The notes under the pieces: generated by a model
The model's database searches: none
The model's input: the letters and a program-made list of their open reading frames with translations, nothing else
Told to the model about the DNA's origin: nothing
Part shown: piece by piece, positions 1-8,931 of the stretch
Numbering within the stretch: position 1 is the stretch's first letter
Layout: each line of letters begins with the position of its first letter
Program-made: the position numbers and the translations under genes
Origin: Caulobacter sp.
GTDB taxonomy: Bacteria; Pseudomonadota; Alphaproteobacteria; Caulobacterales; Caulobacteraceae
Length of the DNA stretch: 64,000 nucleotides
Assembly: GCA_028291265.1 (NCBI GenBank)
Contig: JAQGIK010000143.1
Location: 91,342 to 155,341, forward strand
Direction: 5' to 3'

Positions 1-724
1 AGCCGATCATGTTGGTGATCGTCAGGGGCCCCTTCAACATCGGCCCGACCTTTTCACCGACCTTGACGTCCTCGATGTAGCGCGGGGTCCCACCGCGCCG
101 CAGGCCGATCTCGGCCTCGTACTGGGCCTCGAAACGGGCGCGGTCCTCGGCGGTGTAGGTGGCGAGCGGCCGGTCGAGATAGGCGCCTCGGGCTCGCGTC
201 TGGCTGCGGTCGAACCGTCGGATGGTGTGGTCGACCGTGGCGACCAGTTCGTCCTTGTCGGTCAGCAGGTACTGGCGTTCGACGTGCGAAATCGAGCGGC
301 CGCCGAACGAGCCTTCATGCTCCAGCACCTCGACCATCTCACTTTCGGCCCGGATGATCTCGTTCTCGCAAGGCAGCCGGTTCCAGACCCATTTCTCGCC
401 CGCCCAGATGCCCAACACGCCCGGTAGATAGACTTCGACCGACTGACGGCCATCTTCCGGCCTCAAGCGCGGCCCGCGGGTGTGGCTGTAGAGGTAGCAA
501 GGCGGCGCCACCCGGCCGCCCCAGCGGGTGCCGGCGGCATGGTCGTCGTCCCACCAGAGTGGATTGTCGTCGCCGACGCCGAGGGCGAAGTGCTCGATGG
601 CCTCGCGGGTGACGATCCGGTTCCAGGCCGGGATCACTCGCCGTTTGCCGATGTTGGCGCGGATCTCGTCGATCCCCTCGTCGGTGATCTTGGTGTTCTG
701 CCAGTCGAGTTCTTCGTCGAACAT
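1..724 (-). CDS. MaoC/FAS1-like dehydratase, 3' end beyond the window
   Basis: This is the first 241 codons of a protein that runs off the left edge. It starts at ATG 722-724 with MFDEELDWQNTKITDEGID. It aligns along its whole visible length with the product of 5731-6879: both have AWNRIVT/GWNRLVT, GDDNPLWW, RVAPPCYLYSH, FGGRS and GPMLKGPLTIT in the same order. The family has a double hot-dog fold and hydrates enoyl-CoA thioesters or acts as a 3-hydroxyacyl-CoA dehydratase; the exact substrate is unknown. It is transcribed away from the MFS gene at 944, with a 219-base divergent promoter region between them. It is a paralogue of the genes at 5731 and 11456, so this family is repeated within the island. 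Confidence 0.85.
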   Translation of the reverse strand, partial: MFDEELDWQNTKITDEGIDEIRANIGKRRVIPAWNRIVTREAIEHFALGVGDDNPLWWDDDHAAGTRWGGRVAPPCYLYSHTRGPRLRPEDGRQSVEVYLPGVLGIWAGEKWVWNRLPCENEIIRAESEMVEVLEHEGSFGGRSISHVERQYLLTDKDELVATVDHTIRRFDRSQTRARGAYLDRPLATYTAEDRARFEAQYEAEIGLRRGGTPRYIEDVKVGEKVGPMLKGPLTITNMIG

Positions 725-799
725 GTCTCTTCCCCTTGGTATTTTGCCGGGCAGGCTAGGGGCGGGCCGGCCGGTGTCATGCTTCCCGGCGGCGGCGGC

Positions 800-817
800 C
801 ATATCGATCCGGATATG
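800..817. promoter_or_regulatory. Dyad CATATC-N6-GATATG in a divergent promoter region
   Basis: The 219-base gap between the minus-strand dehydratase (starts 724) and the MFS gene (starts 944) contains the inverted repeat CATATCGATCCGGATATG. The same hexamers recur in the promoter of the paralogous dehydratase operon at 7023-7070. A site of this size and position would suit a LysR-type regulator; that assignment is inference. Nothing else in the gap looks coding. Confidence 0.45.
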
Positions 818-943
818 AACCGGCCCAAAGCGTCGCCGGTCATGGACCGCCAAGGGCGCATTCACCTGAAGGCGGCCGGGTTTGGTCTGGCGCGGAGGCG
901 GGCGGGGATGGAGCGGTTTCGGCCGGATCGCTAGCCTTGGACC

Positions 944-2398
944 ATGGATGGTGAGGACGAGGCGGCGATCGACCCGCAGGCGGCGGCGCGTGAGCACCGG
1001 CGGCGGACGCTGATCGTGCCCCTGATCATCGGCGTCGCCATCCTGATGCAGACGCTGGACTCTACCCTGGTCGCCACCGCCCTGCCGGCCATGGCCGTGG
1101 CGCTGAAACAGACGCCCCTGACCCTCAACCTTGCCCTGACCGCCTATCTGCTGGGCGCGGCGATCTTCATGCCGGTCAGCGGCTGGGCCGCCGACCGCTT
1201 CGGGGCGCGAACCATCTTCAGCGTCGCCATCGTGGAGTTCGGGCTCAGTTCCCTCTGCTGCGGCCTGTCGCAGGACCTGACCCAGCTGGTGGCCGCCCGG
1301 CTGATCCAGGGCTGCGCCGGGGCCATGCTGATGCCGGTCGGACGGCTGGTCCTGCTGCGCACCGCGACCAAGGCCGAGTTGATCCAGGCCACCTCCATCC
1401 TGACCGTTCCGGCGCTGCTGGGACCGGTGTTCGGGCCGCCGCTGGGCGGGCTCATCGTCACCCTGGCGGACTGGAGATGGGTGTTCCTGATCAACCTGCC
1501 GATCGCCGCCGGCGGCCTGTTCCTGGTCAACCGCTACATCGACAACGTCCGCGAGCCGGACGCGCCGCGGCTGGATGTGCCCGGTGTCATCCTCAGCGCC
1601 CTGGCCCTGTCGGGCATGGCCATCGGCCTGGGCAACCTCGGCCGCGACACCCCGCCGATGGCCGTTGCGATCGCCCTGGCGGTCGGGGGCGTGGCCTTCG
1701 CGGTCGCCTATGTCATCTATGCCAAACGAAAGCCGGGCCCCGTGATGGATCTCGCGCCGTTCGGCGACGTCACCTTCCGCCTGACCATCATCGGCGGCCT
1801 GTTCGTGCGGCCGATCCTGGGGGCGACGCCATACCTGCTGGCCCTGCTGCTGCAAGTCGCCCTGGGCTTCAGCGCCCTGACCGCAGGCCTGATCACCTTT
1901 GCGACGGCGGTCGGCTCGCTGTTGATGCGGTCGACGGCGCGGCCGGTGATCCAACGGTTCGGCTTCAAGGCCCTGCTGGTCGGCAACGCGGTGTTCATCG
2001 CCCTGTCGCTCTCGGCCTGCGCCCTGGTGGGCGCGAAGACGCCGCATCTGGTGATCATCGCCATCCTCGGCGTCCACGGCTTCCTGCGGGCCATCCAGTT
2101 CACCTGCATGAACGCCCTGGCCTACGCCGACCTCGAGCCCAGCCAGATGAGTTCGGGCAGCACCATCATGGGCTTGTCCCAGCAGCTGGGCCAATCGCTC
2201 GGCATCGGCCTCTGCGCCACTCTGGTGCAGTGGGCACAGCGCTCGCATGGCGGCGGCCACCTGACGCCGGCCGACATCGCCCCGGCCTTCATCGCTGTGT
2301 CGGTGGTCTCCCTGCTGTCCCTGCCGTTCTTCATCGGCCTGCCCCGAAACGCGGGACACAGCGTGTCGGGACGGACCGACCCGGACGTCGAGGCTTAA
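944..2398 (+). CDS. MFS transporter, DHA2 (EmrB/QacA-like) family
   Basis: A 484-residue polytopic membrane protein expected to work as a proton-driven exporter of drugs or metabolites with 14 membrane segments. After a charged N-terminus of about 22 residues, the first membrane segment carries LDSTLVATALPAM, the DHA2 form of the motif LDxTIVNVALP. GWAADRFGARTIF follows as the loop 2-3 motif. The start is ATG 944. It is transcribed divergently from the dehydratase ending at 724 and converges on the hydrolase at 2395. The two stop codons overlap in the palindrome TTAA (2395-2398). It could export a toxic intermediate of the pathway around it, which is inference. Confidence 0.85.
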   Translation: MDGEDEAAIDPQAAAREHRRRTLIVPLIIGVAILMQTLDSTLVATALPAMAVALKQTPLTLNLALTAYLLGAAIFMPVSGWAADRFGARTIFSVAIVEFGLSSLCCGLSQDLTQLVAARLIQGCAGAMLMPVGRLVLLRTATKAELIQATSILTVPALLGPVFGPPLGGLIVTLADWRWVFLINLPIAAGGLFLVNRYIDNVREPDAPRLDVPGVILSALALSGMAIGLGNLGRDTPPMAVAIALAVGGVAFAVAYVIYAKRKPGPVMDLAPFGDVTFRLTIIGGLFVRPILGATPYLLALLLQVALGFSALTAGLITFATAVGSLLMRSTARPVIQRFGFKALLVGNAVFIALSLSACALVGAKTPHLVIIAILGVHGFLRAIQFTCMNALAYADLEPSQMSSGSTIMGLSQQLGQSLGIGLCATLVQWAQRSHGGGHLTPADIAPAFIAVSVVSLLSLPFFIGLPRNAGHSVSGRTDPDVEA

Positions 2399-3249
2399 GC
2401 GACAGGCGGCAAATGCTTGCCCAGGAATCCAAACAGCGCCGCGTTGAAAGCGTCGTTGCGGTCGCCGGCGACCATGTGCCCGGCCCCCGGAACGTCGAAC
2501 ACCTCCAGCCGGGGAACATGGGCGCGAAACTCGGCCACGCCGGCCTCGTCCACCAGGTTGCTGCGCAGGCCGCGGACCAGCAGGGTCGGCACGGTGATCC
2601 TGTCACCCATGGCCAACATCTCCTGGATGTCCGCCTCGGTGCGGGATGGCTGCTCCAGCCAGCGGGGGTCCCAATGCCATTGGTAGCGGCCATTGTCGCC
2701 GAGCCGCAGGTTGCGCTTGAGGCCGCTGACATCAGCGGGCCTGGGACGGCCTGGAATATAGGCGGCGACCGCGTCCGCGGCCTCCTCCAGAGAGGCGAAA
2801 CCGTCTGGGGCGGCGTGCATGAAGGCCTTGATCTGGCTGGCGCCCTCGGCGGTGACCCGGGGAACGATATCGACCACCACCAGGGCGTCGGCGATGGGGC
2901 TCTCGGCCCGCCCCATCGCATAGTAGCCGGCCATGCCGCCCATCGAGGCCCCGACCAGCGCCACCGGCCGGCCGCAGGTCGCCAGCACCGCCAGCAGGTC
3001 GTTGGCGCGCGTCTGGATCGAATAGTCGGCGTCGGGCGCCCAGCCGCTGTCGCCATGCCCCCGGGCGTCGAAACTGATCACGTGGTAGCCGCGCCGGACC
3101 AGACCGCGCATGGCCCCGCCCCAGGCGCGGCGGGTCTGGCCCCGGCCGTGCGACAGAACCACGGTCGGCCGGGCCGGATCGCCGCCGACATCGGCCATCA
3201 ATCTCACCCGGTCGTCGGTGTGGATGACCGTCGAGGCGAAGTCGGCCAT
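2395..3249 (-). CDS. Alpha/beta-fold hydrolase
   Basis: A 284-residue alpha/beta hydrolase. It has an oxyanion-loop motif SHGRGQ near residue 34, the nucleophile elbow GASMGG near residue 100, and GAGHMVAG near the C-terminus supplying the catalytic histidine. No signal peptide is seen. It is the last gene of a four-gene minus-strand operon (dehydratase, acyl-CoA ligase, SDR, hydrolase). Its ATG shares one base with the TGA of the SDR, so translation is probably coupled. A hydrolase at the end of an acyl-CoA operon could be a thioesterase, lactonase or C-C hydrolase; the sequence alone does not decide. Confidence 0.85.
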   Translation of the reverse strand: MADFASTVIHTDDRVRLMADVGGDPARPTVVLSHGRGQTRRAWGGAMRGLVRRGYHVISFDARGHGDSGWAPDADYSIQTRANDLLAVLATCGRPVALVGASMGGMAGYYAMGRAESPIADALVVVDIVPRVTAEGASQIKAFMHAAPDGFASLEEAADAVAAYIPGRPRPADVSGLKRNLRLGDNGRYQWHWDPRWLEQPSRTEADIQEMLAMGDRITVPTLLVRGLRSNLVDEAGVAEFRAHVPRLEVFDVPGAGHMVAGDRNDAFNAALFGFLGKHLPPVA

Positions 3250-4091
3250 CAGGTGATCTGGTCCCGGGGCGGGGTGAAGACGCCGCTGGAGATTTCGCGC
3301 GGCAGCGCGCCGCCGCCGTCGATGCCGATCACCTGGCCGGTGATGAAACCGGCGTAGGGCGAGCAGAGGTAGGCGATCAGCCAGCCGATTTCACGTGGCT
3401 CGCCGGTGCGGCCGACCGGCACCCGCAGGCCCGCGTCTTCCCAACCCCGGCGGCCGGCGCGGACGGCCGGATCGCCATCCTCATGCAGGAAGCGGCCCGG
3501 TGCGACGGCGTTGACGCGGATGCCGTCCCGCGCCCATTCCACCGCCAGCGACTTGGTGAGGTTGATGAGCCCGGCCTTGGCCGCCCCGCTGTGAGCCACG
3601 GCGGGCCCGCCGTTGATCCCCGGCGCCGAAGCAATGTTTACGATCGAGCCACCTTGCCCGGCCGCCAGCCGGCGCTGGCCGAAGGCGCGGGCGCAGAGGA
3701 AGCCGCCGGTCAGCACCCGGTCGATCACCGCCGCCCAGCCGCCCGGGCTCAAGGTTTCGGCCGGCGAGAAGAAGTTGGCGGCGGCGTTGTTGATCAGAAT
3801 GTCGATAGGCCCCGCCAGATCTTCGGCGGCCGCAAAGGCCGCGTCCACCGAGGCCGGGTCACGCACATCCAGTTCGACCTGGAAGCCTCGGCCGCCGGCC
3901 TCCTCCACCGAGGCCACGCCCTGGGCGCGGTGCTCGGCGTTACGGCTGGCGATGACGACCGCGGCTCCGGCCCGGCCCAGCTCGATGGCGATGGCCCGGC
4001 CGAGGCCCGTGCCGCCGCCGGTGACCAGGGCAGTCGAACCGGCCAAGGTTCCGGCGGGCAGGAAGGCCCCAGGCGGCGCGAGGACGGTCAT
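3249..4091 (-). CDS. SDR oxidoreductase, peroxisomal enoyl-CoA reductase (PECR/DECR)-like
   Basis: A 280-residue short-chain dehydrogenase. The cofactor loop is TGGGTGLGRAIA near residue 24 and the structural motif is NNAA. The usual catalytic YxxxK is replaced: the equivalent stretch reads HSGAAKAGLINLTKSLA, with Ser at the tyrosine position. This is the arrangement in peroxisomal trans-2-enoyl-CoA reductase and 2,4-dienoyl-CoA reductase, so an NADPH-dependent acyl-CoA double-bond reductase is more likely than an alcohol dehydrogenase. The gene overlaps the upstream ligase by 4 bases and the downstream hydrolase by 1 base, so the four genes are one transcription unit. Confidence 0.85.
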   Translation of the reverse strand: MTVLAPPGAFLPAGTLAGSTALVTGGGTGLGRAIAIELGRAGAAVVIASRNAEHRAQGVASVEEAGGRGFQVELDVRDPASVDAAFAAAEDLAGPIDILINNAAANFFSPAETLSPGGWAAVIDRVLTGGFLCARAFGQRRLAAGQGGSIVNIASAPGINGGPAVAHSGAAKAGLINLTKSLAVEWARDGIRVNAVAPGRFLHEDGDPAVRAGRRGWEDAGLRVPVGRTGEPREIGWLIAYLCSPYAGFITGQVIGIDGGGALPREISSGVFTPPRDQIT

Positions 4092-5734
4092 GCCTCCACC
4101 ATCAGGTCTTCGCCGCGCATCAGCCGCTCCTTCACCAACCGCTTGTTTAGCTTGCCGCTGCCGGTGCGCGGCAGCCGTTCCAGCGGCACGATGTGAATCA
4201 CTTTGGGGGCCTTGAAGGAGGAGATGTCGCCACGCAGCCGGCGGCGAAGTTCATCGGCGTCGAGACTGGCCCCGGCGATGGGCGCCACCACCGCCACCAC
4301 AATCTCGTCTCGACCCTCGCCGGGCAGGCCGAACACACCCGCTTCCTGGACGTCCGGATAGGCCTCCAGGGCCAGTTCCACCTCGCGCGGCGCGACGTTG
4401 GCGCCGGTGGTCTTGATCATCTCGCTGCCGCGGCCGTGGAAGAACAGGTAGCCGTCGGCGTCGATGCGGCAGAGATCGCCGGTCGCGTACCATCCGTCCG
4501 CGTCGAACACCTCATGGCGCTGCTTCTTGTACATGCCCTGGAACAGGCCTGGGCCACGCAGGCAGAGTTCGCCGTCTTGATCGGCGTCCAGCCAGATGTG
4601 AGTCTGCGGATCGCGAATCCGGCGCTCGATCTCGGGCACCCCGCGACCAAAGGCGGTGGCTTTCTCGGCCGGCATGACGCTGCCGGGCTCGAAACTGTGC
4701 ATGGAGACGGTCTCGGTCATGCCGAGGCCTCGCGACTGTCGCTCGGCTGGAATGGCTTGGCCGGCCTCATCGACCGGGCCCGCCAGAAACGCAGCAAGGC
4801 CAGGCGCGACGGGTTTTCCGGCCAGGTCCAGGGCTTCCTGAAGCTGGCGGATCAGCGCCGGCTGGGCGGAAATCTGGTTGACCTCACCCTCGACGGCGGC
4901 CGCCATCACGTCGGCGGTCTTCGGTGTGACCGCCGTGACCAGGCAGGAGCCGTTGTGCAGGGCGTGGAGCATGGTCAGGAAGCCGGCCGCCCAGCAGAAC
5001 GGGCCGAGCGTCAGCACCCGGGTCTTCGTTCCGGCCCAGCGGGAACTGCGCACCGTATGCGATCGAACCACAACCCCGGCGTGGTTGTGGAACACTCCCT
5101 TGGGGTCGGCCGTGGTGCCGGAGGTGTACATCAGCACCGCAAGGTCGGCCGGCGCGACATTGGTTTCGGCGGCCTGTACCAGGCCCGCGGCGGCCGGCGA
5201 AGGCGGGGAGTCGAGTTCGACCGCCCTTCGCGCCCACCTCGGAACGCGGTCGCCCCACACCCAGACCCGGCGCAGGAACGGCAGTTCCGGCAGCATCAGG
5301 GGCGCGGCGCCATCGGCCTCGGCAATGGACGGCGCGATCTCTTCCAGGCGGGCCACGTAGTCATGGCTCAGGAAGCCGTCGACCATTATCAGGCCATGCA
5401 GGTCGGCGTGCCGCAACAGCCAGCCCAGTTCGCGGCGCTGGTAGAGGGTGGAGATCAGCACCGCCATGGCGCCGATCCGGGTCACCGCCATGAAGGCGGC
5501 GATCCAGTCGGGACTGTTGGGGCCGAGGATGCCGATGTGGGTCCCCTTGCCGACCCCCTGGGCCAGCAGGTTTGCGGCCATGATCCGCGACCGGGCGTCG
5601 GCCTGGGCGAAGGTCATGCTGCGGGCGCCGGTGATGATCAGCGGCAGGTCGCCGAAACGCGCCGTACTGTCGGCAAACAGGCTCGGCAGGGTCGGCTCAT
5701 AGGGCGGCGGGGCCATCAGTTCGTCGCGGGTCAT
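4088..5734 (-). CDS. AMP-forming acyl-CoA ligase
   Basis: A 548-residue member of the ANL adenylating family, which activates a carboxylic acid to its CoA thioester through an acyl-AMP. The P-loop YTSGTTADPKG lies at about residues 203-213. GDLCRIDADGYLFFHGR and the C-terminal catalytic lysine region PRTGSGKLNKR are intact. Length is normal for the family. It overlaps the SDR by 4 bases and the upstream dehydratase by 4 bases. The operon therefore carries activation (ligase), hydration (MaoC), reduction (SDR) and hydrolysis in one unit, a short route on its own. The substrate is unknown. Confidence 0.9.
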   Translation of the reverse strand: MTRDELMAPPPYEPTLPSLFADSTARFGDLPLIITGARSMTFAQADARSRIMAANLLAQGVGKGTHIGILGPNSPDWIAAFMAVTRIGAMAVLISTLYQRRELGWLLRHADLHGLIMVDGFLSHDYVARLEEIAPSIAEADGAAPLMLPELPFLRRVWVWGDRVPRWARRAVELDSPPSPAAAGLVQAAETNVAPADLAVLMYTSGTTADPKGVFHNHAGVVVRSHTVRSSRWAGTKTRVLTLGPFCWAAGFLTMLHALHNGSCLVTAVTPKTADVMAAAVEGEVNQISAQPALIRQLQEALDLAGKPVAPGLAAFLAGPVDEAGQAIPAERQSRGLGMTETVSMHSFEPGSVMPAEKATAFGRGVPEIERRIRDPQTHIWLDADQDGELCLRGPGLFQGMYKKQRHEVFDADGWYATGDLCRIDADGYLFFHGRGSEMIKTTGANVAPREVELALEAYPDVQEAGVFGLPGEGRDEIVVAVVAPIAGASLDADELRRRLRGDISSFKAPKVIHIVPLERLPRTGSGKLNKRLVKERLMRGEDLMVEA

Positions 5735-6879
5735 TGGCCCGCCTTTCCGCGCCGGGGGAGTCTGACCCTGGCGACGCCGGTGGCGGTGACGTCGCCAAGC
5801 TGGTTCTCGGCCGTCAGGGCGATACTGGCGGCGTCGCCGTCGATCCCGGTCACCTCACCCTTCAGCCAGGTGATGTCGCCAAGGAAATTCGGCCGCCGGA
5901 CGCGGGCCTGAAGCTCCAGCAGGAAGCCGTGGTCGCCGGCCCAGTCGGTGATCAGGTGGGAGAGCCACGAGACCCGCGCCACGCCGAAGTCATAGCCGGT
6001 CGCCATGCCGCTGGCCCGCGCCAGGTCGGTGTCGAAGTGGGCAGCCTTCAGGGTGTCCGCGATGCCGCTCACCGGATGCACCAGACGGGCGCCGGGGCTG
6101 CGTTTCAGGAAGGTGGCGGTCATACGGTTAGCAGGGGTGTTGCCGCTGCCGGCGCCGAGCAGGAAGCCGATCAGGCTGGTGATGGTCAGCGGGCCCTTAA
6201 GCATCGGCCCCAGCGTATCGCCGACCGCCACGTCGTCGATATAGCGTGGCTCGGCGCCGCGCCGAGCAGCGATTTCGCTCTCGTAGTGGCGTTCGAACCG
6301 GGTCCGGTCGTCCAGGGTCCAGACCGCCAGCGGCCGGTCGAGGTAGGCGGCGCGGCCGCGGGCGGCGGCGCGTTCGAACCGGCGGATGGTCTGGTCCTGC
6401 TCGGCGATGATCTCCTCGCCGGCCAGGAAGGTGATCCGCTCGACCTGGGCCACCGAACGGCCGCCGAAGCCGCCATCCTGGACGGTGACCTCGGCCAGAC
6501 CGCTTTCGGCCCGCACGATCTCGCCCTCACGGGGCAGCCGCAGCCAGCGCCAGCGCTCCTCGGCCAGCAGGCCCATGACGCCCGGCAGATAGCGATCCAC
6601 CGAACTCTGTCCGTGTTCCGGCCGCAGCCGGGGGCCGCCGGCGTGGCTGTAGAGGTAGCAGGGCGGCGCCACCCGCCCGCCGTGCGGCGAGGCCAAGGCC
6701 GCCTCCGCATTCCACCACAGCGGATTGTCGTCGCCGATGCCGAGCGCGAAATGCTCGATGCTCTCGGCGGTGACGAGGCGATTCCAGCCCGGGGCGGGAC
6801 GCCGCTGGCCGATCTCTGACCTCATGAAATCGAGGCCCTCGTCTGTGATCCGGCCGGCTTGCCAGTCGATGTCGGTCAT
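5731..6879 (-). CDS. MaoC/FAS1-like double hot-dog dehydratase
   Basis: A 382-residue protein and first gene of the operon 6879-2395. ATG 6877-6879 is preferred over an in-frame start 30 bases upstream, because GGAAG lies six bases before it and the protein then aligns from its first residues with the dehydratase at 1-724. Visible motifs are GIGDDNPLWWNAE, RVAPPCYLYSH, FGGRSVAQVERITF and GPMLKGPLTITSLIG. The second half carries RLVHPVSG and DYGVARVSWLSHLITDWAGD-type sequence shared with the gene at 11456. It is expected to hydrate or dehydrate an acyl-CoA. The promoter should lie in 6880-7089, divergent from the LysR gene. Confidence 0.88.
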   Translation of the reverse strand: MTDIDWQAGRITDEGLDFMRSEIGQRRPAPGWNRLVTAESIEHFALGIGDDNPLWWNAEAALASPHGGRVAPPCYLYSHAGGPRLRPEHGQSSVDRYLPGVMGLLAEERWRWLRLPREGEIVRAESGLAEVTVQDGGFGGRSVAQVERITFLAGEEIIAEQDQTIRRFERAAARGRAAYLDRPLAVWTLDDRTRFERHYESEIAARRGAEPRYIDDVAVGDTLGPMLKGPLTITSLIGFLLGAGSGNTPANRMTATFLKRSPGARLVHPVSGIADTLKAAHFDTDLARASGMATGYDFGVARVSWLSHLITDWAGDHGFLLELQARVRRPNFLGDITWLKGEVTGIDGDAASIALTAENQLGDVTATGVARVRLPRRGKAGQ

Positions 6880-7022
6880 GGAACTTCCGAAACAGGGGGC
6901 TGACCGCAACCTGCACGCCCGCCCCGAAAAGCGCCTCTACGAAAACCCCTGCCATTCAGGAGCGGCTCACCAACGGGCCTCGCGCGGGACGCCCGCAAAC
7001 CCTCCTCAATAGAGTCATGATT

Positions 7023-7070
7023 GATATGGGCGCGTCCCATATCCGAGCCGATATGATCGCGGCCGATATG
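7023..7070. promoter_or_regulatory. Operator-like repeats between the dehydratase operon and a LysR gene
   Basis: The 210-base divergent region contains a perfect 8-base inverted repeat, GATATGGG at 7023-7030 and CCCATATC at 7036-7043, separated by CGCGT. Two direct copies of GCCGATATG follow at 7047-7055 and 7062-7070, 15 bases apart. This is a plausible binding array for the LysR protein encoded at 7090. The GATATG hexamer is shared with the dyad at 800-817, upstream of the paralogous dehydratase. No coding potential was seen in the gap. Confidence 0.55.
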
Positions 7071-7089
7071 GACCTGGGGTGATCGCGCC

Positions 7090-8013
7090 ATGACCGTCGA
7101 TGTCCGCCTGCTGCCGCCGTTTCTGGCCGTCGCCGAACGGCTGTCCTTCACCCGCGCCGCCGAGGACCTGAGCATCTCTCAGCCGCGCCTCTCACTGTTG
7201 ATCCGGCGGTTGGAGGATCACCTGGGGTTCGCCCTGTTCGTCCGCCGGCCGCATCACGTGGCCCTGACCGACGACGGCGCGCGCTTCCTGGCCGAGGCGC
7301 GGGAGCTGTCCGACGCCTTGAGACGGACCAACGAAATGGTCTGGCGGCTGCGCGACGCCGCCCGCTCCAAGCTGCGGCTGGGCTCGCCGAGCTTTTCCCG
7401 GGACGTGCCGGCGCGGGTCGAGCTGGTCGACGAGTTCGCGGTGCGCCACCCGAACCTGAAGCTGGAGATCGAGGACGGCTATACGCCCCGCCTGCTGGAG
7501 CGGTTGCGGCAGGGGCGGCTCGACCTGACCCTGGCCAGCGCGCCGTTCGACGACCACGGTCTGGAATGGGTCCAGCTCAGCGCCAGCCAGCCGATGATCG
7601 CGACGCCGGCGGAGTCGCGGCTCGCCCGGCTGGAGTCGATCGGGGCCGAGGACCTGTCCGGCGTCGCCTTCGCGGTATTCCCCAACTACATCGGCGCCCA
7701 TTATGTGCAGGCTTGGCATCAGCCGCTGCAGAGGGCGGGAGCGGTGCTGGTCGAGTCCAACGAGCCCCACTACGGCATCCAGATCCGTTTCGCCGCCCGT
7801 CGCCGTCTCTGCACCCTGGTGCACCGCTGGCCCGGCCGAATTCGCGAGCCGAACGACGGCTTCCCCGACATGGTTCTGCGGCCAATCCGGGGGTTCTCGC
7901 TGGGCAGTCGCCTGTGCCTGGTGCGCAAAGCCGGTGCGCCGATCGCGCCAGTGCAGTGGATGTGGGATCTGGCCGGCAGCCTTGCCGAGCCGAGGCCGGC
8001 GATAGCCTCATAA
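7090..8013 (+). CDS. LysR-family transcriptional regulator
   Basis: A 307-residue LysR-type regulator. The N-terminal winged helix-turn-helix reads LSFTRAAEDLSISQPRLSLLIRRLE, with LGFALFVRR after it, and an effector-binding domain fills the rest. It is divergent from the dehydratase-ligase-SDR-hydrolase operon, the classic arrangement for a LysR activator and its target. It probably binds the repeats at 7023-7070 and responds to an acid or CoA-ester intermediate; that is inference. It converges on the crotonase operon ending at 8099. Confidence 0.9.
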   Translation: MTVDVRLLPPFLAVAERLSFTRAAEDLSISQPRLSLLIRRLEDHLGFALFVRRPHHVALTDDGARFLAEARELSDALRRTNEMVWRLRDAARSKLRLGSPSFSRDVPARVELVDEFAVRHPNLKLEIEDGYTPRLLERLRQGRLDLTLASAPFDDHGLEWVQLSASQPMIATPAESRLARLESIGAEDLSGVAFAVFPNYIGAHYVQAWHQPLQRAGAVLVESNEPHYGIQIRFAARRRLCTLVHRWPGRIREPNDGFPDMVLRPIRGFSLGSRLCLVRKAGAPIAPVQWMWDLAGSLAEPRPAIAS

Positions 8014-8046
8014 AAAGAACGCCCGGAACCCCATGGGCTCCGGGCG
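8010..8046 (-). terminator. Rho-independent terminator of the crotonase operon
   Basis: The hairpin arms are CGCCCGGA at 8020-8027 and TCCGGGCG at 8039-8046, extended by CCC/GGG after one mismatch, with a 3-base CAT loop. Read on the minus strand it is followed by TTCTTTTTAT, a U-rich tail. It lies 53 bases past the stop of the enoyl-CoA hydratase at 8099, so it terminates that operon. On the plus strand the tail is A-rich, so it would not work as a normal terminator for the LysR gene. Confidence 0.75.
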
Positions 8047-8098
8047 AAAAGTTGCGAACGCGCCATCGGGAGGTTGTGGCGCGCGCGTCTGAAAAAAC

Positions 8099-8920
8099 TC
8101 AGCGCCCCTTGAACACCGGCGGGCGTTTCTCGCGGAAGGCGGCGCCGGCCTCGGCGGCGTCCTCAGTCCGGCCGCAGCGGGCCATGTTGAAAGCCTCGCG
8201 TTCAAGCACCGGGTCGAGGGCGGCGCCGCTCTCGGCAAGGATCAGGTTCTGTTTCATGTAGCGGAGGGCGACGGCCGGTCCGTCGGCCAATCGTTGGGCC
8301 AGCGCCATGACAGCGGCCTCGAGGTTTTCCGGGTCCTCGACGCCGTTGACCAGGCCGAGGGTCAGGGCCTGTTCGGCGGTCAGTTTGTCGGAGAAGAACA
8401 TCAACTCCCGGGCCTTGGCGGGTCCGACCAGACGGGTGAGGAAGTAGCTGACGCCATAGTCGCCGGAGAGGCCGACCTTGGCATAGGCCGTGGTCAGGGC
8501 GGCGGGCCGGGCGACGTAGCGCAGGTCGCAGGCCAGGGCGAAGGTCAGGCCCGCGCCCGCCGCCGCGCCGTTGATCATCGCGATGGTCGGCTTGGGCATC
8601 GAATGCAGCAGCTTCGCCGTGCCCGAATGGCGGACCAGGGTGTCGGCCCGGCTTTCCTGGGTGGTTCCCTCGCGGTTGCTGCCCAGGTCGCCGCCCGAAC
8701 AGAAGCCGCGCCCGGCGCCGGTCAGCACCACGGCCCCGACGGCGTCGTTTCGCGCCGCCGCCTGCAGGGCGGCCAGCAGGGCCTCATGAAGTTCCGCCGA
8801 CAGGGCGTTGAAGCGATCCGGTCGGTTGAGGGTGATCAGCAGGACCCGGCCGCGCAGCTCGGTCAGCAGGACCGGCGGCTCGATCACGGCTTCAACGGCG
8901 GTTTCAGCAGCTTGGCTCAT
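8099..8920 (-). CDS. Enoyl-CoA hydratase/isomerase (crotonase) family
   Basis: A 273-residue crotonase-fold protein starting at ATG 8918-8920; sequence further upstream in this frame belongs to the neighbouring gene read out of frame. The oxyanion-hole motifs GRGFCSGGDLG and GAAAGAGLTFALACD are present. Where hydratases have the first catalytic Glu, this protein has AYAKVGLSGDYG. It lacks the Glu and has an Asp in the SGDYG loop, as in isomerases and dehalogenases of the superfamily. It may therefore be an acyl-CoA isomerase and not a hydratase. It follows the crotonase at 8932 by 11 bases and ends before the terminator at 8010-8046. Confidence 0.85.
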   Translation of the reverse strand: MSQAAETAVEAVIEPPVLLTELRGRVLLITLNRPDRFNALSAELHEALLAALQAAARNDAVGAVVLTGAGRGFCSGGDLGSNREGTTQESRADTLVRHSGTAKLLHSMPKPTIAMINGAAAGAGLTFALACDLRYVARPAALTTAYAKVGLSGDYGVSYFLTRLVGPAKARELMFFSDKLTAEQALTLGLVNGVEDPENLEAAVMALAQRLADGPAVALRYMKQNLILAESGAALDPVLEREAFNMARCGRTEDAAEAGAAFREKRPPVFKGR

Positions 8921-8931
8921 GGCGGGGGTGC

